Below, piece by piece: positions 23,648 to 33,451 of a stretch of DNA of 64,000 nt. The notes under the pieces were generated by a model. That model did not search any database. It saw nothing but the letters and a program-made list of their open reading frames with translations, and was not told where the DNA came from. The stretch's first letter is position 1. Every line of letters begins with the position of its first letter. The translations under genes were made by a program, and so were the position numbers. Origin of the DNA: Rhodococcus sp. OK519 (GTDB lineage Bacteria; Actinomycetota; Actinomycetes; Mycobacteriales; Mycobacteriaceae); assembly GCF_003051005.1 (NCBI RefSeq), contig NZ_QAOW01000003.1, positions 186,001-250,000 on the forward strand, read 5' to 3'.

Positions 23648-25927
23648 TCACCCAAACAGGGCCGGGAGGGTCGCCTCGTGCGTCTTCCGCAGCTCGGCCA
23701 TCGTGACCGAGAACTGACCCTGGATCTCGACGGAGTCGGAACCCTCGTCGACCACACCGATACGCACCCACGGAAGGTTACGTGCCGTGCACATAGCGGT
23801 AAAGCGAGTTTCCTCGGTACGCGGCACCGCGACCAGCACGCGGCCGGCCGACTCCGAGAACAACGTCACGAAGGGGTCCTGATCCTCCGGCAGCAGGATC
23901 CGGCAGCCGGTCTCGCCGGCCAGCGCCGCCTCGACGACGGCCTGCGCGAGGCCACCCTCGGACAGGTCGTGCGCGGCGGAGATCAGGCCGTCGCGCGAGC
24001 CGGCGAGCAGGATGTCGGCGAGCAGTCGCTCACGCTCGAGATCGACCTTCGGCGGGACACCGCCGAGGTGGCCGTGCTCGACCTGCGCCCAGATCGAGCC
24101 ATCGAGTTCATCTCGAGTCTCCCCCAACAGGATCAGCGTCTCGCCCGGCTCGAGGCCCAGACCGGTGGGGATACGACGGTGCACGTCGTCGATCACACCG
24201 AGGACGGCGACGACGGGCGTCGGCAGGATCGCGGTGGATCCGGTCTGGTTGTAGAAGCTGACGTTGCCGCCGGTGACCGGGATGCCGAGCTGCGCACAGC
24301 CGTCCGCCAGACCGCGCACGGCCTGCTGGAACTGCCACATGACGCCCGGATCCTCCGGCGAACCGAAGTTGAGGCAGTTGGAGACGGCCTTCGGGGTGGC
24401 GCCGGTGACGGCGACGTTGCGGTACGCCTCGGCCAGCGCGAGCTGCGCGCCGGCGTACGGGTCGAGCATCGTGTAGCGGCCCGACGCGTCGGTGGCCAGC
24501 GCGATGCCGCGTCCGGTCTCCTCGTCGATGCGCACGACCCCGCCGTCCGCGTTCTCCGCGAGCACGGTGTTGCCGCGCACGTAACGGTCGTACTGCTCGG
24601 TGATCCACTTGCGGCTGCACAGCGCCGGCGACGCGATCATCTTCAGCAGCGTGGCCTTCAGCTCGTCCGCGGTCTCGGGACGCTTCAGGTTCGCGGTGGT
24701 GTCGGCGATCAGCGCGTCCTGGGTGTCGGGACGCGCGAGCGGGCGCTCGTACACCGGGCCCTCGTGGGCGATGGTGTTGGCCGGTGCGTCGACAACGGTC
24801 TCGCCGTGCCAGTCGATGACGAGGTGCTCGCCGTCGGTGACCTCACCGATGACGGTGGCCAGGACGTCCCACTTCTTGCAGACCTCCATGAACGCATCGA
24901 CGTTCTCGGGGGTGACGACCGCACACATGCGCTCCTGCGACTCGCTGGAGAGCACCTCCGCAGCGGTCATGCCGGTGGCGCGCATCGGAACCAGGTCGAG
25001 GTCGATGTGCATGCCGCCGTCACCGGCTGCGGCCAGCTCCGAGGTGGCGCAGGACAGGCCGGCACCGCCGAGGTCCTGGATGCCGACGACGAGCTTGGCG
25101 CGGTACAGGTCGAGGCAGCACTCGATGAGCACCTTCTCGGTGAACGGGTCGCCCACCTGGACGGCGGGAAGCTTCTTGGGACGCCCGCCGGCGCTGTCGT
25201 CGAAGGTCTCCGACGCGAGTACCGAGACGCCGCCGATGCCGTCGAGTCCGGTGCGTGCACCGAACAGGATGATCTTGTTGCCGGCGCCGGACGCGAACGC
25301 CAGGTGCAGGTCCTCGACGCGCATCGCGCCCGCGCACAGCGCGTTCACGAGCGGGTTGCCCTGGTAGGAGGCGTCGAAGACGGTCTCGCCGCCGACGTTG
25401 GGCAGGCCGAGGGAGTTGCCGTAGCCGCCGACACCGCGGACGACACCGTCGACGACGCGACGGGTGTCGGCGTGGTCCGCCGCACCGAAGCGCAGCTGGT
25501 CCATGACCGCGATCGGGCGCGCACCCATCGCCATGATGTCGCGGACGATGCCGCCGACGCCGGTGGCCGCACCCTGATAGGGCTCGATGTACGACGGGTG
25601 GTTGTGGGACTCGACCTTGAAGGTGACCGCCCAGCCGTCACCGATGTCGACGACGCCCGCGTTCTCGCCGATACCGGCGAGCATCGAGGCCTTCATCTCG
25701 TCGGTGGTGGTCTCACCGAAGTACTTGAGGTGGACCTTCGAGGACTTGTAGGAGCAGTGCTCGCTCCACATCACCGAGTACATCGCGAGCTCGGCGTCGG
25801 TGGGACGGCGGCCGAGAATCTCCTTGATGCGGGCGTACTCGTCGTCCTTGAGGCCCAGCTCCTTGAACGGCTGAGCGACGTCGGGAGTCGCGGAAGCGTT
25901 GGTGACGGTATCTACCTGCGGAGACAC
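23648..25927 (-). CDS. purL: FGAM synthase, large subunit PurL
   Basis: A 759-aa ATP-dependent amidotransferase subunit of the small PurL class, which needs PurQ (glutaminase) and PurS; both are encoded at 29.5-30.4 kb. Visible motifs are [12 protein letters not shown] with active-site His, [26 protein letters not shown], GGKxG-like SSESQERM and [15 protein letters not shown]. The GTG at 25927 with GGAAGGGA upstream is chosen; the frame extends 32 more codons without similarity. Its downstream neighbours are membrane proteins unrelated to purines. Confidence 0.95.
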   Translation of the reverse strand: MSPQVDTVTNASATPDVAQPFKELGLKDDEYARIKEILGRRPTDAELAMYSVMWSEHCSYKSSKVHLKYFGETTTDEMKASMLAGIGENAGVVDIGDGWAVTFKVESHNHPSYIEPYQGAATGVGGIVRDIMAMGARPIAVMDQLRFGAADHADTRRVVDGVVRGVGGYGNSLGLPNVGGETVFDASYQGNPLVNALCAGAMRVEDLHLAFASGAGNKIILFGARTGLDGIGGVSVLASETFDDSAGGRPKKLPAVQVGDPFTEKVLIECCLDLYRAKLVVGIQDLGGAGLSCATSELAAAGDGGMHIDLDLVPMRATGMTAAEVLSSESQERMCAVVTPENVDAFMEVCKKWDVLATVIGEVTDGEHLVIDWHGETVVDAPANTIAHEGPVYERPLARPDTQDALIADTTANLKRPETADELKATLLKMIASPALCSRKWITEQYDRYVRGNTVLAENADGGVVRIDEETGRGIALATDASGRYTMLDPYAGAQLALAEAYRNVAVTGATPKAVSNCLNFGSPEDPGVMWQFQQAVRGLADGCAQLGIPVTGGNVSFYNQTGSTAILPTPVVAVLGVIDDVHRRIPTGLGLEPGETLILLGETRDELDGSIWAQVEHGHLGGVPPKVDLERERLLADILLAGSRDGLISAAHDLSEGGLAQAVVEAALAGETGCRILLPEDQDPFVTLFSESAGRVLVAVPRTEETRFTAMCTARNLPWVRIGVVDEGSDSVEIQGQFSVTMAELRKTHEATLPALFG

Positions 25928-26058
25928 GGGGCGTGTGGTCCCTTCCCTCTGGGAGCGAATCGGCAGTCCGGGCGGCGGGCTGCCACGCCAAAGTCTAGCC
26001 GGGGGCGCCGACGCGCTGCGCACCCGCTGCGCACACCTCCGTAACCGGACCGGCCGTG

Positions 26059-27342
26059 CTAGCGCACCGGCGTCAGGAAAGCCGCGAGCGCGTCGGCGTA
26101 CATCCCGACGTCGCGTGCACCCATCAGCTCACGAGCCGAGTGCATCGCCAACTGCGGCGCGCCGACGTCGACGGTCGACAGCCCGGTCCGCGACGCGGTG
26201 ATGGGACCGATCGTGCTGCCGCACGGCAGGTCGGCCCGGTGCACGTATCGCTGCATCGGCACACCGGCCCGGTCGCAGGCCAGCGCGAACTCGGCGGCCC
26301 CGGCGGCGTCGGAGGCGTAGCGCAGGTTCTGGTTGACCTTGAGCACCGGCCCGCCGTTGATGTCGATGCGGTGCGCGGGCTCGTGCCGGTCCGGGTAGTT
26401 GGGGTGCGTCGCGTGCGCCATGTCGCCGGATGCGCACACCGAGCCGGACATCGCCCGCAGGAAGTCCTCGCGACCACCGCCGCGCAGCAGCACGATCCGT
26501 TCCAGTACCGAGTTGAGCAGGTCCGAGAAGGCGCCACGGTCGGACATACTGCCGACCTCCTCGTGGTCGAACAGCGCCAACACCGGGGTGCTCTCGCCGG
26601 GCTCGGCGACCGCGGCGAGCAGCGCCTGCAGCCCCGCGTAGCAGGTGCCCTGGTTGTCGAGGCGCGGCGCGCTCACCAGTGACGAGTCCTCCCCGACCAC
26701 CGCGGACGGTGCGAGGTCGTGGGTCATCAACTCCCAGCCGAGCACCGCGTCCGCGGCGACGCCGGCCTCGTCGGCGAGGAAGCCGATGAACGAGCGCGGC
26801 TGCGTGCCGGTCCCCCACACGGCGTTGACGTGCCGCTGCGGGTCGAGCTGGACGCCCTTGCGTTCCTCGGACAGGTGAATCGCCAACTGCGGGACGCGCA
26901 GGATCGGCCGGTCGACGCGGACGAGGACCTCCTCGACGGCGTCGCCCGCACGCACACTGAGCCGACCCGAGATACCGAGGTCGCGGTCGAGCCACGAGTT
27001 GAGCCACGCACCGCCGTACGGTTCGAGGCCCACCATCTGCCAGCCCGCCGACACGAGGTCGGGATGCTGCTTGACCCGCAGGTTGGGGCTGTCGGTGTGA
27101 CCGCCGACGATCCGGAACGGCGACGATGGGCCGCCGCCCGGGACGCCCTCGGTGCTCCACGCGATGAGCGAGCCGCCGCGGATCAGGTAGTACCGGCCGG
27201 GCGCCGACGGCCACGCGTCGGTCTCACGCAGTTCGGTGAATCCGTTCTCGGACAACTCGGCCGCGACCGTTGCACACACGTGGAACGGAGACGGCGAGGC
27301 GTCCACGAACGAGCACAATCCCTGGGCGTCTGCCTGCGTCAT
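26059..27342 (-). CDS. apeB: M18 family aminopeptidase
   Basis: A 427-aa dinuclear-zinc aminopeptidase (aspartyl aminopeptidase family, Rv0800 equivalent), cytosolic. Motifs: ASPSPFHVC at the N terminus, [12 protein letters not shown] (metal-binding HxD), LFDHEEVGS (catalytic Glu and metal ligand) and [13 protein letters not shown] (metal-binding His). The start [10 protein letters not shown] is favoured by alignment with the family; ATGs 3 and 7 codons further upstream are possible. It precedes purL on the same strand and follows a VOC gene closely. Confidence 0.9.
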   Translation of the reverse strand: MTQADAQGLCSFVDASPSPFHVCATVAAELSENGFTELRETDAWPSAPGRYYLIRGGSLIAWSTEGVPGGGPSSPFRIVGGHTDSPNLRVKQHPDLVSAGWQMVGLEPYGGAWLNSWLDRDLGISGRLSVRAGDAVEEVLVRVDRPILRVPQLAIHLSEERKGVQLDPQRHVNAVWGTGTQPRSFIGFLADEAGVAADAVLGWELMTHDLAPSAVVGEDSSLVSAPRLDNQGTCYAGLQALLAAVAEPGESTPVLALFDHEEVGSMSDRGAFSDLLNSVLERIVLLRGGGREDFLRAMSGSVCASGDMAHATHPNYPDRHEPAHRIDINGGPVLKVNQNLRYASDAAGAAEFALACDRAGVPMQRYVHRADLPCGSTIGPITASRTGLSTVDVGAPQLAMHSARELMGARDVGMYADALAAFLTPVR

Positions 27343-27375
27343 CGATGGCATACCGACAATCATGCAGTACCGGGC

Positions 27376-27726
27376 TCAGTGGGCTCCGGACACGCAGAAC
27401 TGGTTACCCTGCGGATCGGCGAACGTGACCCAGCGGAAGCCGTCCATGTTCTCGCGGTGCACCTCGCTGGCACCGGCGGCCAGGACACGCTCGACCTCCG
27501 CGTCCAGATCCGACGACCCCAGGTCCAGATGCTGGCGGTTCTTGCCGGGCGTCGGATCCTCCACCTTCTGGAAGCCCAACTTCTGTCCCCAGCCGGGGAT
27601 CCCGACCATGTAGAACCAGCCGTCGTTCTCCTGCTCGATGGTGCCGCCCGTGAGGTCTGCCCACCACTTCGCGAGCGGGCCGGGGTCGGTCGAGTCGATC
27701 GTGATCATGCCGAGTGTGAGTGCCAT
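27376..27726 (-). CDS. VOC-family (glyoxalase/bleomycin-resistance fold) protein
   Basis: A 116-aa protein with paired beta-alpha-beta-beta-beta units: MALTLGMITIDSTDPGPLAKWWADLTGG, then QHLDLGSSDLDAEVERVLAAGA and WVTFADPQGNQFCV. Metal ligands of the VOC type are partly present (His in QHLDL; no clear N-terminal His). It may be a small-molecule binding protein or lyase of unknown substrate. It lies just upstream of the M18 gene on the same strand. Confidence 0.8.
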   Translation of the reverse strand: MALTLGMITIDSTDPGPLAKWWADLTGGTIEQENDGWFYMVGIPGWGQKLGFQKVEDPTPGKNRQHLDLGSSDLDAEVERVLAAGASEVHRENMDGFRWVTFADPQGNQFCVSGAH

Positions 27727-27758
27727 GACCGGACGCTAGCGCGTGGGTCCGACAACCG

Positions 27759-28238
27759 TCAGAGTTCCGGCAGCGCGCACACCGCGTCGAGTCCGAGGAC
27801 GTGGTTGAGCCGGCCCGAGACGATCCACGAGCCGATGCTCATGCTCAGTTCGACGAGCTCGCGCTGACTGTAGTGCTCGCCGAAACGCGCGAAGAACTCG
27901 TCGTCCAGGTTGTGGTGGTCGAGTGCGTACCGCTCCGCGTACTCGGCAGCCAGGCGGGTTCGGGCGTCGAAAGCGTCTGTGGTGCGCCAGTTCTCGACGT
28001 CCTCGAAGAACCCGTCCTCGACCTTCTCGCCGTCGCGTTCGGTGCGCCAGTCCATGCAGACGATGCAGCCGTTGATCTGTGCGATCCGCAGACGCGCGGC
28101 CTCGAACTCGCGCAGCGCGAGCGTGGACTGCGAGTAGACCGCCAGCGACAGTTTGGATGCGGCGATACCGATGCCGGGCACCATCTCGCCCCACACGTAG
28201 CCGACGGGGTCCTTGCCCTCGGGGATGTCGATTCTCAT
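27759..28238 (-). CDS. AhpD-like carboxymuconolactone decarboxylase-family protein
   Basis: A 159-aa all-helical protein with the AhpD-type redox motif GCIVCMDWR (CxxC with following acidic residue). Family members act as alkylhydroperoxidase partners or as decarboxylases; the CxxC favours a peroxidase-like role. ATG overlaps the upstream DapB-like stop by four bases, so both are translated together. No AhpC partner lies nearby. Confidence 0.8.
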   Translation of the reverse strand: MRIDIPEGKDPVGYVWGEMVPGIGIAASKLSLAVYSQSTLALREFEAARLRIAQINGCIVCMDWRTERDGEKVEDGFFEDVENWRTTDAFDARTRLAAEYAERYALDHHNLDDEFFARFGEHYSQRELVELSMSIGSWIVSGRLNHVLGLDAVCALPEL

Positions 28239-29362
28239 TGCTGAATCCTTCCGGTTTCCCCCAGTGTGCCCGCCGAGACCGGCCCTGTCGCCGAAAATCC
28301 CAGTGCCGGAGAGGGCCGCAGCGGCACGTCCAGGGCGTCGTACAGCCCCGGTTCGGCCTCGACGAGCCAGTCGATGGCATTGACGAGTCGCCCGACGGCG
28401 GTCGCATTGCCACCCGCGGCGCGGCTGCCGCCCTCGTCGGTGGCTTCCACCGAGACCTCGATGCGCGGACGCCCCTCCACGATCACGCGGTGCGCCCCGG
28501 CACCGCCGTCGGGCGGCATCGGCCAGTCCGTCGCGCACGACGGGTGGATGCGGGTGACGTGCTCGACGACGATCCGCGGCACTCCCCCGACGATGCCCTG
28601 CACCTCGAACCGCAGCGCGCCTTGCGTCCCGGCGGCGAAATCACCCATCGTCGCCGTCGTCACGTCCGATTCGAGGGGACGGCGCTGCACGGTCTCGCGG
28701 ATCTCGTCGAGGTCGACGCCGAGCGCCCGCGCCATCAGCCGGATCTGTCCGCCCCACACCATCGTCGGCACGGAGGGCGCGATCATCGGCGGCTCGTACT
28801 CCATCGGCTGCCCCATGCCGACGAGATAGCGCACCGAGTCGGGCTGGTCGTAGGTGGAGTAGTCGAAAATCTCCTGGCACCGGACCGCGTCCACGACGGA
28901 CCCGAGGCCGCTCACCAGCAGCGGCAGGATGTCGTTGCCCCACCCGGGGTCGACGCCCGACACGAACAGCGAGCCGCCCGCAGCCGTGATCGCGTCGAGC
29001 ACCGGTTCCCGGATCTCGCGCGGCGCGCTGCGGTGGTCGTAGAGCGCGTACACCGACGGCGTCACCACCACGGCCCCGGTGCGCAGGATTCGCACGATGT
29101 CGGCGAGCGCGTCGTCAGGGCGAATGTCGCCCGACGCCGCGTAAACCACGGCGTCGGGACGGGTCGCGAGGACCGCGTCGATGTCGTCGGTCGCCGTGAC
29201 TCCGACATCCGCGCCCACGTCGCCGAGGTCGCCGGCGTCGCGCCCGACCTTGGCGGGGTCGTGCACGACGACCGCGGACAATTGCAGACGGGGATTCGCG
29301 TGCACCGCGCGAATCGCGGCGCGTCCGACGTTGCCGGTACCCCAGACGACGGTGGTGATCAT
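28235..29362 (-). CDS. DapB-like NAD(P)-dependent oxidoreductase
   Basis: A 375-aa protein with an N-terminal Rossmann fold (TTVVWGTGNVGRAAIRAV; GxGxxG) similar to dihydrodipicolinate reductase, and a C-terminal domain like 2,4-diaminopentanoate dehydrogenase. FVSGVDPGWGNDILPL is a conserved block. It is not the lysine-pathway DapB, which is about 245 aa. Substrates of this actinobacterial family are mostly unknown. Coupled to the AhpD-like gene by an ATGA overlap. Confidence 0.75.
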   Translation of the reverse strand: MITTVVWGTGNVGRAAIRAVHANPRLQLSAVVVHDPAKVGRDAGDLGDVGADVGVTATDDIDAVLATRPDAVVYAASGDIRPDDALADIVRILRTGAVVVTPSVYALYDHRSAPREIREPVLDAITAAGGSLFVSGVDPGWGNDILPLLVSGLGSVVDAVRCQEIFDYSTYDQPDSVRYLVGMGQPMEYEPPMIAPSVPTMVWGGQIRLMARALGVDLDEIRETVQRRPLESDVTTATMGDFAAGTQGALRFEVQGIVGGVPRIVVEHVTRIHPSCATDWPMPPDGGAGAHRVIVEGRPRIEVSVEATDEGGSRAAGGNATAVGRLVNAIDWLVEAEPGLYDALDVPLRPSPALGFSATGPVSAGTLGETGRIQQ

Positions 29363-29414
29363 GGGCGGGACGCTAGCGAAGGTCGCGGCCGCGCGTGTCC
29401 ACTTCGGCACAGAC

Positions 29415-29457
29415 GAAGGGACCCTTCGGTCGCTGGTAGCGGCCGAAGGGTCCCTTC
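29415..29457. terminator. Terminator between purQ and the DapB-like gene
   Basis: GAAGGGACCCTTCGG (29415-29429) and CCGAAGGGTCCCTTC (29443-29457) form a perfect 15-bp stem. The loop also pairs (CGCT with AGCG). It lies 25 bases past the purQ stop on the minus strand. Confidence 0.8.
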
Positions 29458-29481
29458 AGGTGTCTCGGTGGTGCCGACGAA

Positions 29482-30159
29482 TCAGGCCGTCAGGACGCTC
29501 TCGAGCGCGGAGTAGAACATGCCCAGGCCGTCGTCACTCGGCCCGGTCAGGGCCTCGGTGGCGTGCTCGGGGTGCGGCATCAGGCCGACGACGCGGCCGT
29601 TGGCCGACGCGATGCCGGCGATGCCGCGCTGCGAACCGTTCGGGTTGTCGCCGACGTAGCGGAACACCACGCGGCCCTCGCCCTCGAGTTCGTCGAGCGC
29701 CTGCTCGGACGCCTGGTAGCGGCCCTCACCCGACTTGAGCGGGACGAGGATCTCTGCGCCCACCTCGTAGCGCGACGACCATGCCGTCGAGTTGGACTCG
29801 ACCTTGAGCCACTGGTCGCGGCACACGAAGTGCAGACCGGCGTTGCGGGTCAGTGCGCCCGGCAGCAGACCTGCCTCGCACAGCACCTGGAAGCCGTTGC
29901 AGATGCCCAGGACCGGCATGCCGCCCTGGGCGGCCTTGACGACCTCGCCCATCACCGGCGCGAAGCGCGCAATGGCGCCGCAGCGCAGGTAGTCGCCGTA
30001 CGAGAAGCCACCGGGAACGATGACGCCGTCGACACCCTTGAGGTCTGCGTCGCCGTGCCACAGGTTGACGGCCTCGCCGCCGGCCAGGCGGACGGCGCGG
30101 GCGGCGTCGACGTCGTCGAGCGTGCCCGGGAAGGTGATGACTCCGATGCGCGCGCTCAC
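29482..30159 (-). CDS. purQ: FGAM synthase, glutaminase subunit PurQ
   Basis: A 225-aa class-I glutamine amidotransferase that supplies ammonia to PurL. The nucleophile sits in [11 protein letters not shown] (Cys about 87) and the His/Glu dyad in [10 protein letters not shown]. Coupled to purS by a four-base overlap. The genes lie 2.1 kb or more from purL, with peptidase and small oxidoreductase-like genes between. Confidence 0.95.
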   Translation of the reverse strand: MSARIGVITFPGTLDDVDAARAVRLAGGEAVNLWHGDADLKGVDGVIVPGGFSYGDYLRCGAIARFAPVMGEVVKAAQGGMPVLGICNGFQVLCEAGLLPGALTRNAGLHFVCRDQWLKVESNSTAWSSRYEVGAEILVPLKSGEGRYQASEQALDELEGEGRVVFRYVGDNPNGSQRGIAGIASANGRVVGLMPHPEHATEALTGPSDDGLGMFYSALESVLTA

Positions 30160-30392
30160 TGGACTCGCGTGACCTTCCAGTCCTCGATCACCGTGTTCGC
30201 CAGCAGCGACTCGGCGATGGTCGCGAGCTCGTCGTCGCTGACGGTGTCGTCGACCTCGATCTCGAATCGCTTACCCTGACGCACATCCGACACGCCGGCA
30301 TGGCCGAGTCGGGACAGCGCCCCGACAATGGCCTGTCCCTGCGGGTCGAGAATCTCGGCCTTGGGCATGACATCGACAACGACACGGGCCAC
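30156..30392 (-). CDS. purS: FGAM synthase subunit PurS
   Basis: A 78-aa small subunit bridging PurL and PurQ in the FGAM synthase complex. It begins [26 protein letters not shown] and contains [14 protein letters not shown]. The GTG start has AGGAG six bases upstream and removes a 14-residue extension without similarity. The start lies 141 bases from the divergent metallo-hydrolase gene, leaving room for a purSQ promoter. Confidence 0.93.
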   Translation of the reverse strand: MARVVVDVMPKAEILDPQGQAIVGALSRLGHAGVSDVRQGKRFEIEVDDTVSDDELATIAESLLANTVIEDWKVTRVQ

Positions 30393-30521
30393 GTGCTGCT
30401 CCTCGCTATGGCTGGGTTCCGCCCGGGATCGCACCGGGCATCCTGGAGTTTACCGTTCAGGCAAACGGCGCTCGGCATCGAGTGATGGTCCGACGCCGCC
30501 CCGCCCGCGAGTGTGATCCCG

Positions 30522-30527
30522 CATACT
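30522..30527 (+). promoter_or_regulatory. Probable -10 of a leaderless promoter (first MBL gene)
   Basis: CATACT, six bases before the ATG at 30534, which has no Shine-Dalgarno sequence. The same hexamer at 31282-31287 precedes the paralogue at 31293 by five bases. Confidence 0.5.
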
Positions 30528-30533
30528 CGTTTC

Positions 30534-31181
30534 ATGCGACTGACGCACTTCGGCCATTCCTGTGTCCTGGTTGAGCTCGACGGCGCGAAGATCCTGTTCG
30601 ATCCCGGCAATTTCTCGCACGGATTCGAGGGGATCACGGGGCTCGACGCCATCCTGATCACACACCAGCATCCCGACCACGCCGACCCGGCACGACTGCC
30701 GGCGCTTGTCGACGCGAACCCCGGCGCCGGGCTGTACGCCGATCCGCAGACGACGGCGATGCTGGGCGAGACCTGGACGGCGGTGTACCCGGGCGACGTC
30801 TTCAACGTCGGCGAGGTGCAGGTGACCGGGACCGGCGGCACGCACGCGGTGATCCATCCGGAGATCCCGCTGATCGACAACACCGCGTACCTGCTCGGTG
30901 ACGCCGAGAACCCGGCCAAGTTGATGCACCCGGGCGACTCGCTGTTCGTCCCGGAGCAGAAGGTCGACGTCCTCGCGGTCCCCGCGGCGGCGCCGTGGCT
31001 CAAGATCTCCGAGTCCGTCGACTATCTGCGCGCAGTGCACCCGCGGGTCGCCGTCCCGATCCACCAGGGTGTGGTCGCGAAGGAAGCCCGCGGCATCTAC
31101 TACGGACGGCTCACCGAAATGGGCCCGGGCGGAACAGAATTCCGGGTGCTTCCCGAGGAATCGAGCGTCGAGGTGTCGTAG
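30534..31181 (+). CDS. MBL-fold metal-dependent hydrolase, copy 1
   Basis: A 215-aa UlaG-like metallo-beta-lactamase-fold protein. It starts MRLTHFGHSCVLVE with the family's GHSC-type block, has the zinc motif THQHPDHAD (HxHxDH), and later DNTAYLLG, HPGDSLF and PIHQGV supplying further ligands. The substrate is unknown; relatives act on phosphodiester, lactone or N-acyl substrates. It is closely similar to the next gene, so the pair arose by tandem duplication. Confidence 0.85.
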   Translation: MRLTHFGHSCVLVELDGAKILFDPGNFSHGFEGITGLDAILITHQHPDHADPARLPALVDANPGAGLYADPQTTAMLGETWTAVYPGDVFNVGEVQVTGTGGTHAVIHPEIPLIDNTAYLLGDAENPAKLMHPGDSLFVPEQKVDVLAVPAAAPWLKISESVDYLRAVHPRVAVPIHQGVVAKEARGIYYGRLTEMGPGGTEFRVLPEESSVEVS

Positions 31182-31192
31182 CCGACGCCCGC

Positions 31193-31220
31193 GGATCCGG
31201 CGCCGGCACGCGCCGGATCC
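31193..31220 (+). terminator. Hairpin between the two MBL genes
   Basis: GGATCCGGCGC (31193-31203) pairs with GCGCCGGATCC (31210-31220). It lies 11 bases past the first stop, with no T-run. It separates two units that each have their own -10. Confidence 0.6.
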
Positions 31221-31292
31221 AAGCACCGGGACGATCCCGGCAATCCACCCGGAGCAGTGGCATCGCGACCGTGGATCGCCGCATACTGAGGT

Positions 31293-31955
31293 ATGCGGCT
31301 CACGCACTTCGACCATTCCTGTTTGCTGGTCGAGCGGGATGGCGCACGCATTCTGTTCGATCCCGGCGACTTCTCCCATGGGTTCGATGGAATCACCGGA
31401 CTCGACGCCATCTTGATCACCCACCAGCACCCCGATCACGCGGATCCCGACCGTCTGCCCGCCCTCGTCGAGGGCAACCCGGATGCGGCTCTCTACACGG
31501 ACCCACAGACGGCTGCACTGCTCGGCGACCCGTGGACCGCGGTTTTCCCCGGCGACGAGTTCCGGATCGGGAAGGTGCGGGCGACCGGCGCGGGCGGAGT
31601 GCATGCGGTCATCCATCCGGACATGCCGCTGATCGACAACACTGCGTTCTTCCTCGGCACGGCGGACAATCCGTACGAGTTCCTGCATCCGGGCGATTCG
31701 CTGTTCGTCCCCGCGAAGGCGGTCCCGGAACAGTCGGTGGACGTCCTCGCGTTTCCGGCAGCAGCACCGTTCCTTCGTATCGGCGACGCGATCGATTACC
31801 TGCGGGCCATGAAACCCCGGGTGGCGGTGCCCATCCATCAGGGAATGCTCAATGACCACGGGCGCAAGCTCCATTACAGCCGCTACACCGCGCTCGGTCC
31901 AAGCGATACGGAGTTTCGCGTTCTTCCGTTGGAATCGAGCACCGAGGTGTCCTGA
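31293..31955 (+). CDS. MBL-fold metal-dependent hydrolase, copy 2
   Basis: A 220-aa paralogue of the upstream gene with the same landmarks: MRLTHFDHSCLLVERDG, THQHPDHADPDRLP, DNTAFFLG, HPGDSLFVP and PIHQGM. It carries a short insertion (FVPAKAVPEQSVDVLAFP) relative to copy 1. The GHS of copy 1 is DHS here. A leaderless start fits a -10 (CATACT) five bases upstream. It converges on the DUF2334 gene nine bases away. Confidence 0.85.
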   Translation: MRLTHFDHSCLLVERDGARILFDPGDFSHGFDGITGLDAILITHQHPDHADPDRLPALVEGNPDAALYTDPQTAALLGDPWTAVFPGDEFRIGKVRATGAGGVHAVIHPDMPLIDNTAFFLGTADNPYEFLHPGDSLFVPAKAVPEQSVDVLAFPAAAPFLRIGDAIDYLRAMKPRVAVPIHQGMLNDHGRKLHYSRYTALGPSDTEFRVLPLESSTEVS

Positions 31956-31964
31956 CCGGACCTC

Positions 31965-32669
31965 TCACGCCACCTCGCGCACGGCAGCCTGCATCGGCCA
32001 GCGGTAGACGGTGGCCGCTGCACCGTGGTGCAGCGCGAGGTCGACGGCGTCGAGCACCGTTTGGCGCGGGCCGGTCTTGCCGAGTTGCTTCGCCGAGACG
32101 GCCAGGCGCACGAGCCTTCCGCGCCGGGCGCCGCGGGAGGCGCTCAGCACCATCGCCCGGCACCGCCACGGCTCGGCGCGGAAGCCGTCGCCCAGTCCGA
32201 TGACGTGGCTGCGCACGGCGGTGTCGTGCGCGAGGTCGCGGACGGCGGTCATGCCCGCCAGCAACCGGAATCCGGCGTTCGGCAGCACGGCGACGGCTCC
32301 CGGGGACGCGACCCAGCGCGGCGGCGCGAACAGTCGGGTCCGCAGACCGACCTCCTCGAGCACCCGATCGGCGGCGATCAGTCGCAACCGCGCCTCGTGT
32401 TCGGGCAGCACCGCGAACTCCGCGCGGCGGTACTTGGTGGCGGCCTGGTCGTAGCCGTGCAGAACGATCGCGTCACCGCGGTCGCGCCGATCGCGCAGCC
32501 AATCCTGCGTGACGGCGTCGGAGACCAACCGGTACTTGTCCTCGAGCCGCGGGGCGACCAGCAGCGACAGCGGGACCGATCTGCGGTCCATCTCGGCCGC
32601 GAAATCCGCGACCACCTGGGCCGTCTCTTCCCTGATTCCCGACACCGACACGATCACCTGTCCGGTCAT
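31965..32669 (-). CDS. DUF2334-type deacetylase-fold protein
   Basis: A 234-aa protein beginning MTGQVIVSVSGIREETAQVVADFAAEMDRRSVPLSLLVAP, with GDAIVLHGYDQ (Asp/His strand typical of NodB/polysaccharide-deacetylase folds) and FAPPRWVASPGAV. It lacks a signal peptide. It is probably a carbohydrate-deacetylase-like enzyme, but the catalytic set cannot be confirmed by eye. The start ATG removes 15 meaningless codons. The upstream gene on this strand is gpx, with a terminator between. Confidence 0.65.
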   Translation of the reverse strand: MTGQVIVSVSGIREETAQVVADFAAEMDRRSVPLSLLVAPRLEDKYRLVSDAVTQDWLRDRRDRGDAIVLHGYDQAATKYRRAEFAVLPEHEARLRLIAADRVLEEVGLRTRLFAPPRWVASPGAVAVLPNAGFRLLAGMTAVRDLAHDTAVRSHVIGLGDGFRAEPWRCRAMVLSASRGARRGRLVRLAVSAKQLGKTGPRQTVLDAVDLALHHGAAATVYRWPMQAAVREVA

Positions 32670-32702
32670 GTCGTCGAGGGTGGCACCCGCAGGTGAACGG
32701 CA

Positions 32703-32751
32703 GACGGCGCCCACCTACACATCCGGTGGACGAATGCGAGTGGGCGCCGTC
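32703..32751. terminator. Probable gpx terminator
   Basis: GACGGCGCCCAC (32703-32714) and GTGGGCGCCGTC (32740-32751) make a 12-bp stem with a 25-base loop, 17 bases past the gpx stop. Confidence 0.6.
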
Positions 32752-32767
32752 GACGGAATCGATCCTT

Positions 32768-33262
32768 CTAGCGGGGCAGGACGGCCTCGATGGCCGCGAT
32801 CACCTCGGGGGCGTCGGGCTCGGTGCGCGGACGGAATCGGTTCGCGACGGTGCCGTCGGGCGCGATCAGGAACTTCTCGAAGTTCCACTGGATGTCGCCG
32901 GCCTCGCCGTCGGCGTCCGCCGTCTTCGTCAACTCGGCGTAGATCGGGTGCCGGTTCTCGCCGTTGACGTCGACCTTCTCCATCAGCGGGAACGTGACGC
33001 CGTAGGTGGTGGAGCAGAAGGTCTGGATCTCCTCGGGCGTGCCCGGCTCCTGGCCCATGAACTGGTTGCACGGAACACCGATGACGGTGAGACCGCGCTC
33101 GGCGTACTCCGACGCCAACTTCTCGAGCGTCGCGTACTGCGGGGTGAGACCGCACTTGGAGGCCACGTTCACCAGGAGAACGGCACGCCCACCGTATTCG
33201 CCCAGGCTGGTCGGCACACCGCCGATGGTGTTGATTTCGAGGTTCTGCAACGGAGTCGTCAT
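32768..33262 (-). CDS. Glutathione-peroxidase-family thiol peroxidase
   Basis: A 164-aa GPx-family peroxidase with cysteine rather than selenocysteine at the active site (NVASKCGLTPQY, Cys about 38), the conserved Gln region (GVPCNQFMGQEPG) and Trp in IQWNFEKFLIAPDG. Actinobacteria lack glutathione, so thioredoxin is the probable reductant. The second cysteine in VPCNQF is suited to the two-cysteine mechanism. It reduces hydrogen peroxide and organic peroxides in the cytosol. Single gene. Confidence 0.93.
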   Translation of the reverse strand: MTTPLQNLEINTIGGVPTSLGEYGGRAVLLVNVASKCGLTPQYATLEKLASEYAERGLTVIGVPCNQFMGQEPGTPEEIQTFCSTTYGVTFPLMEKVDVNGENRHPIYAELTKTADADGEAGDIQWNFEKFLIAPDGTVANRFRPRTEPDAPEVIAAIEAVLPR

Positions 33263-33451
33263 GGGCCCAACCTAGCGAAATCCCGTCGACGGAGCCGAAA
33301 CCCTACTCGAGTGCGCCGATTGACGGAAATGCCCGTTCCGCCAGGTGGCAATGGGGACCGTGCCGTCCTACGGAACGCGTGATTGATGTGACACACGCCG
33401 CAATCAACGCTTCTGCCGTCGACCGATGTGGTCGCCGGCTGAAGGAGCGCA

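Noticed and set aside
23549-26044. 831-codon open frame on the plus strand opposite purL
   Set aside because: Composition mirrors the purL complement; no recognisable motif or ribosome-binding site. The real gene is purL.
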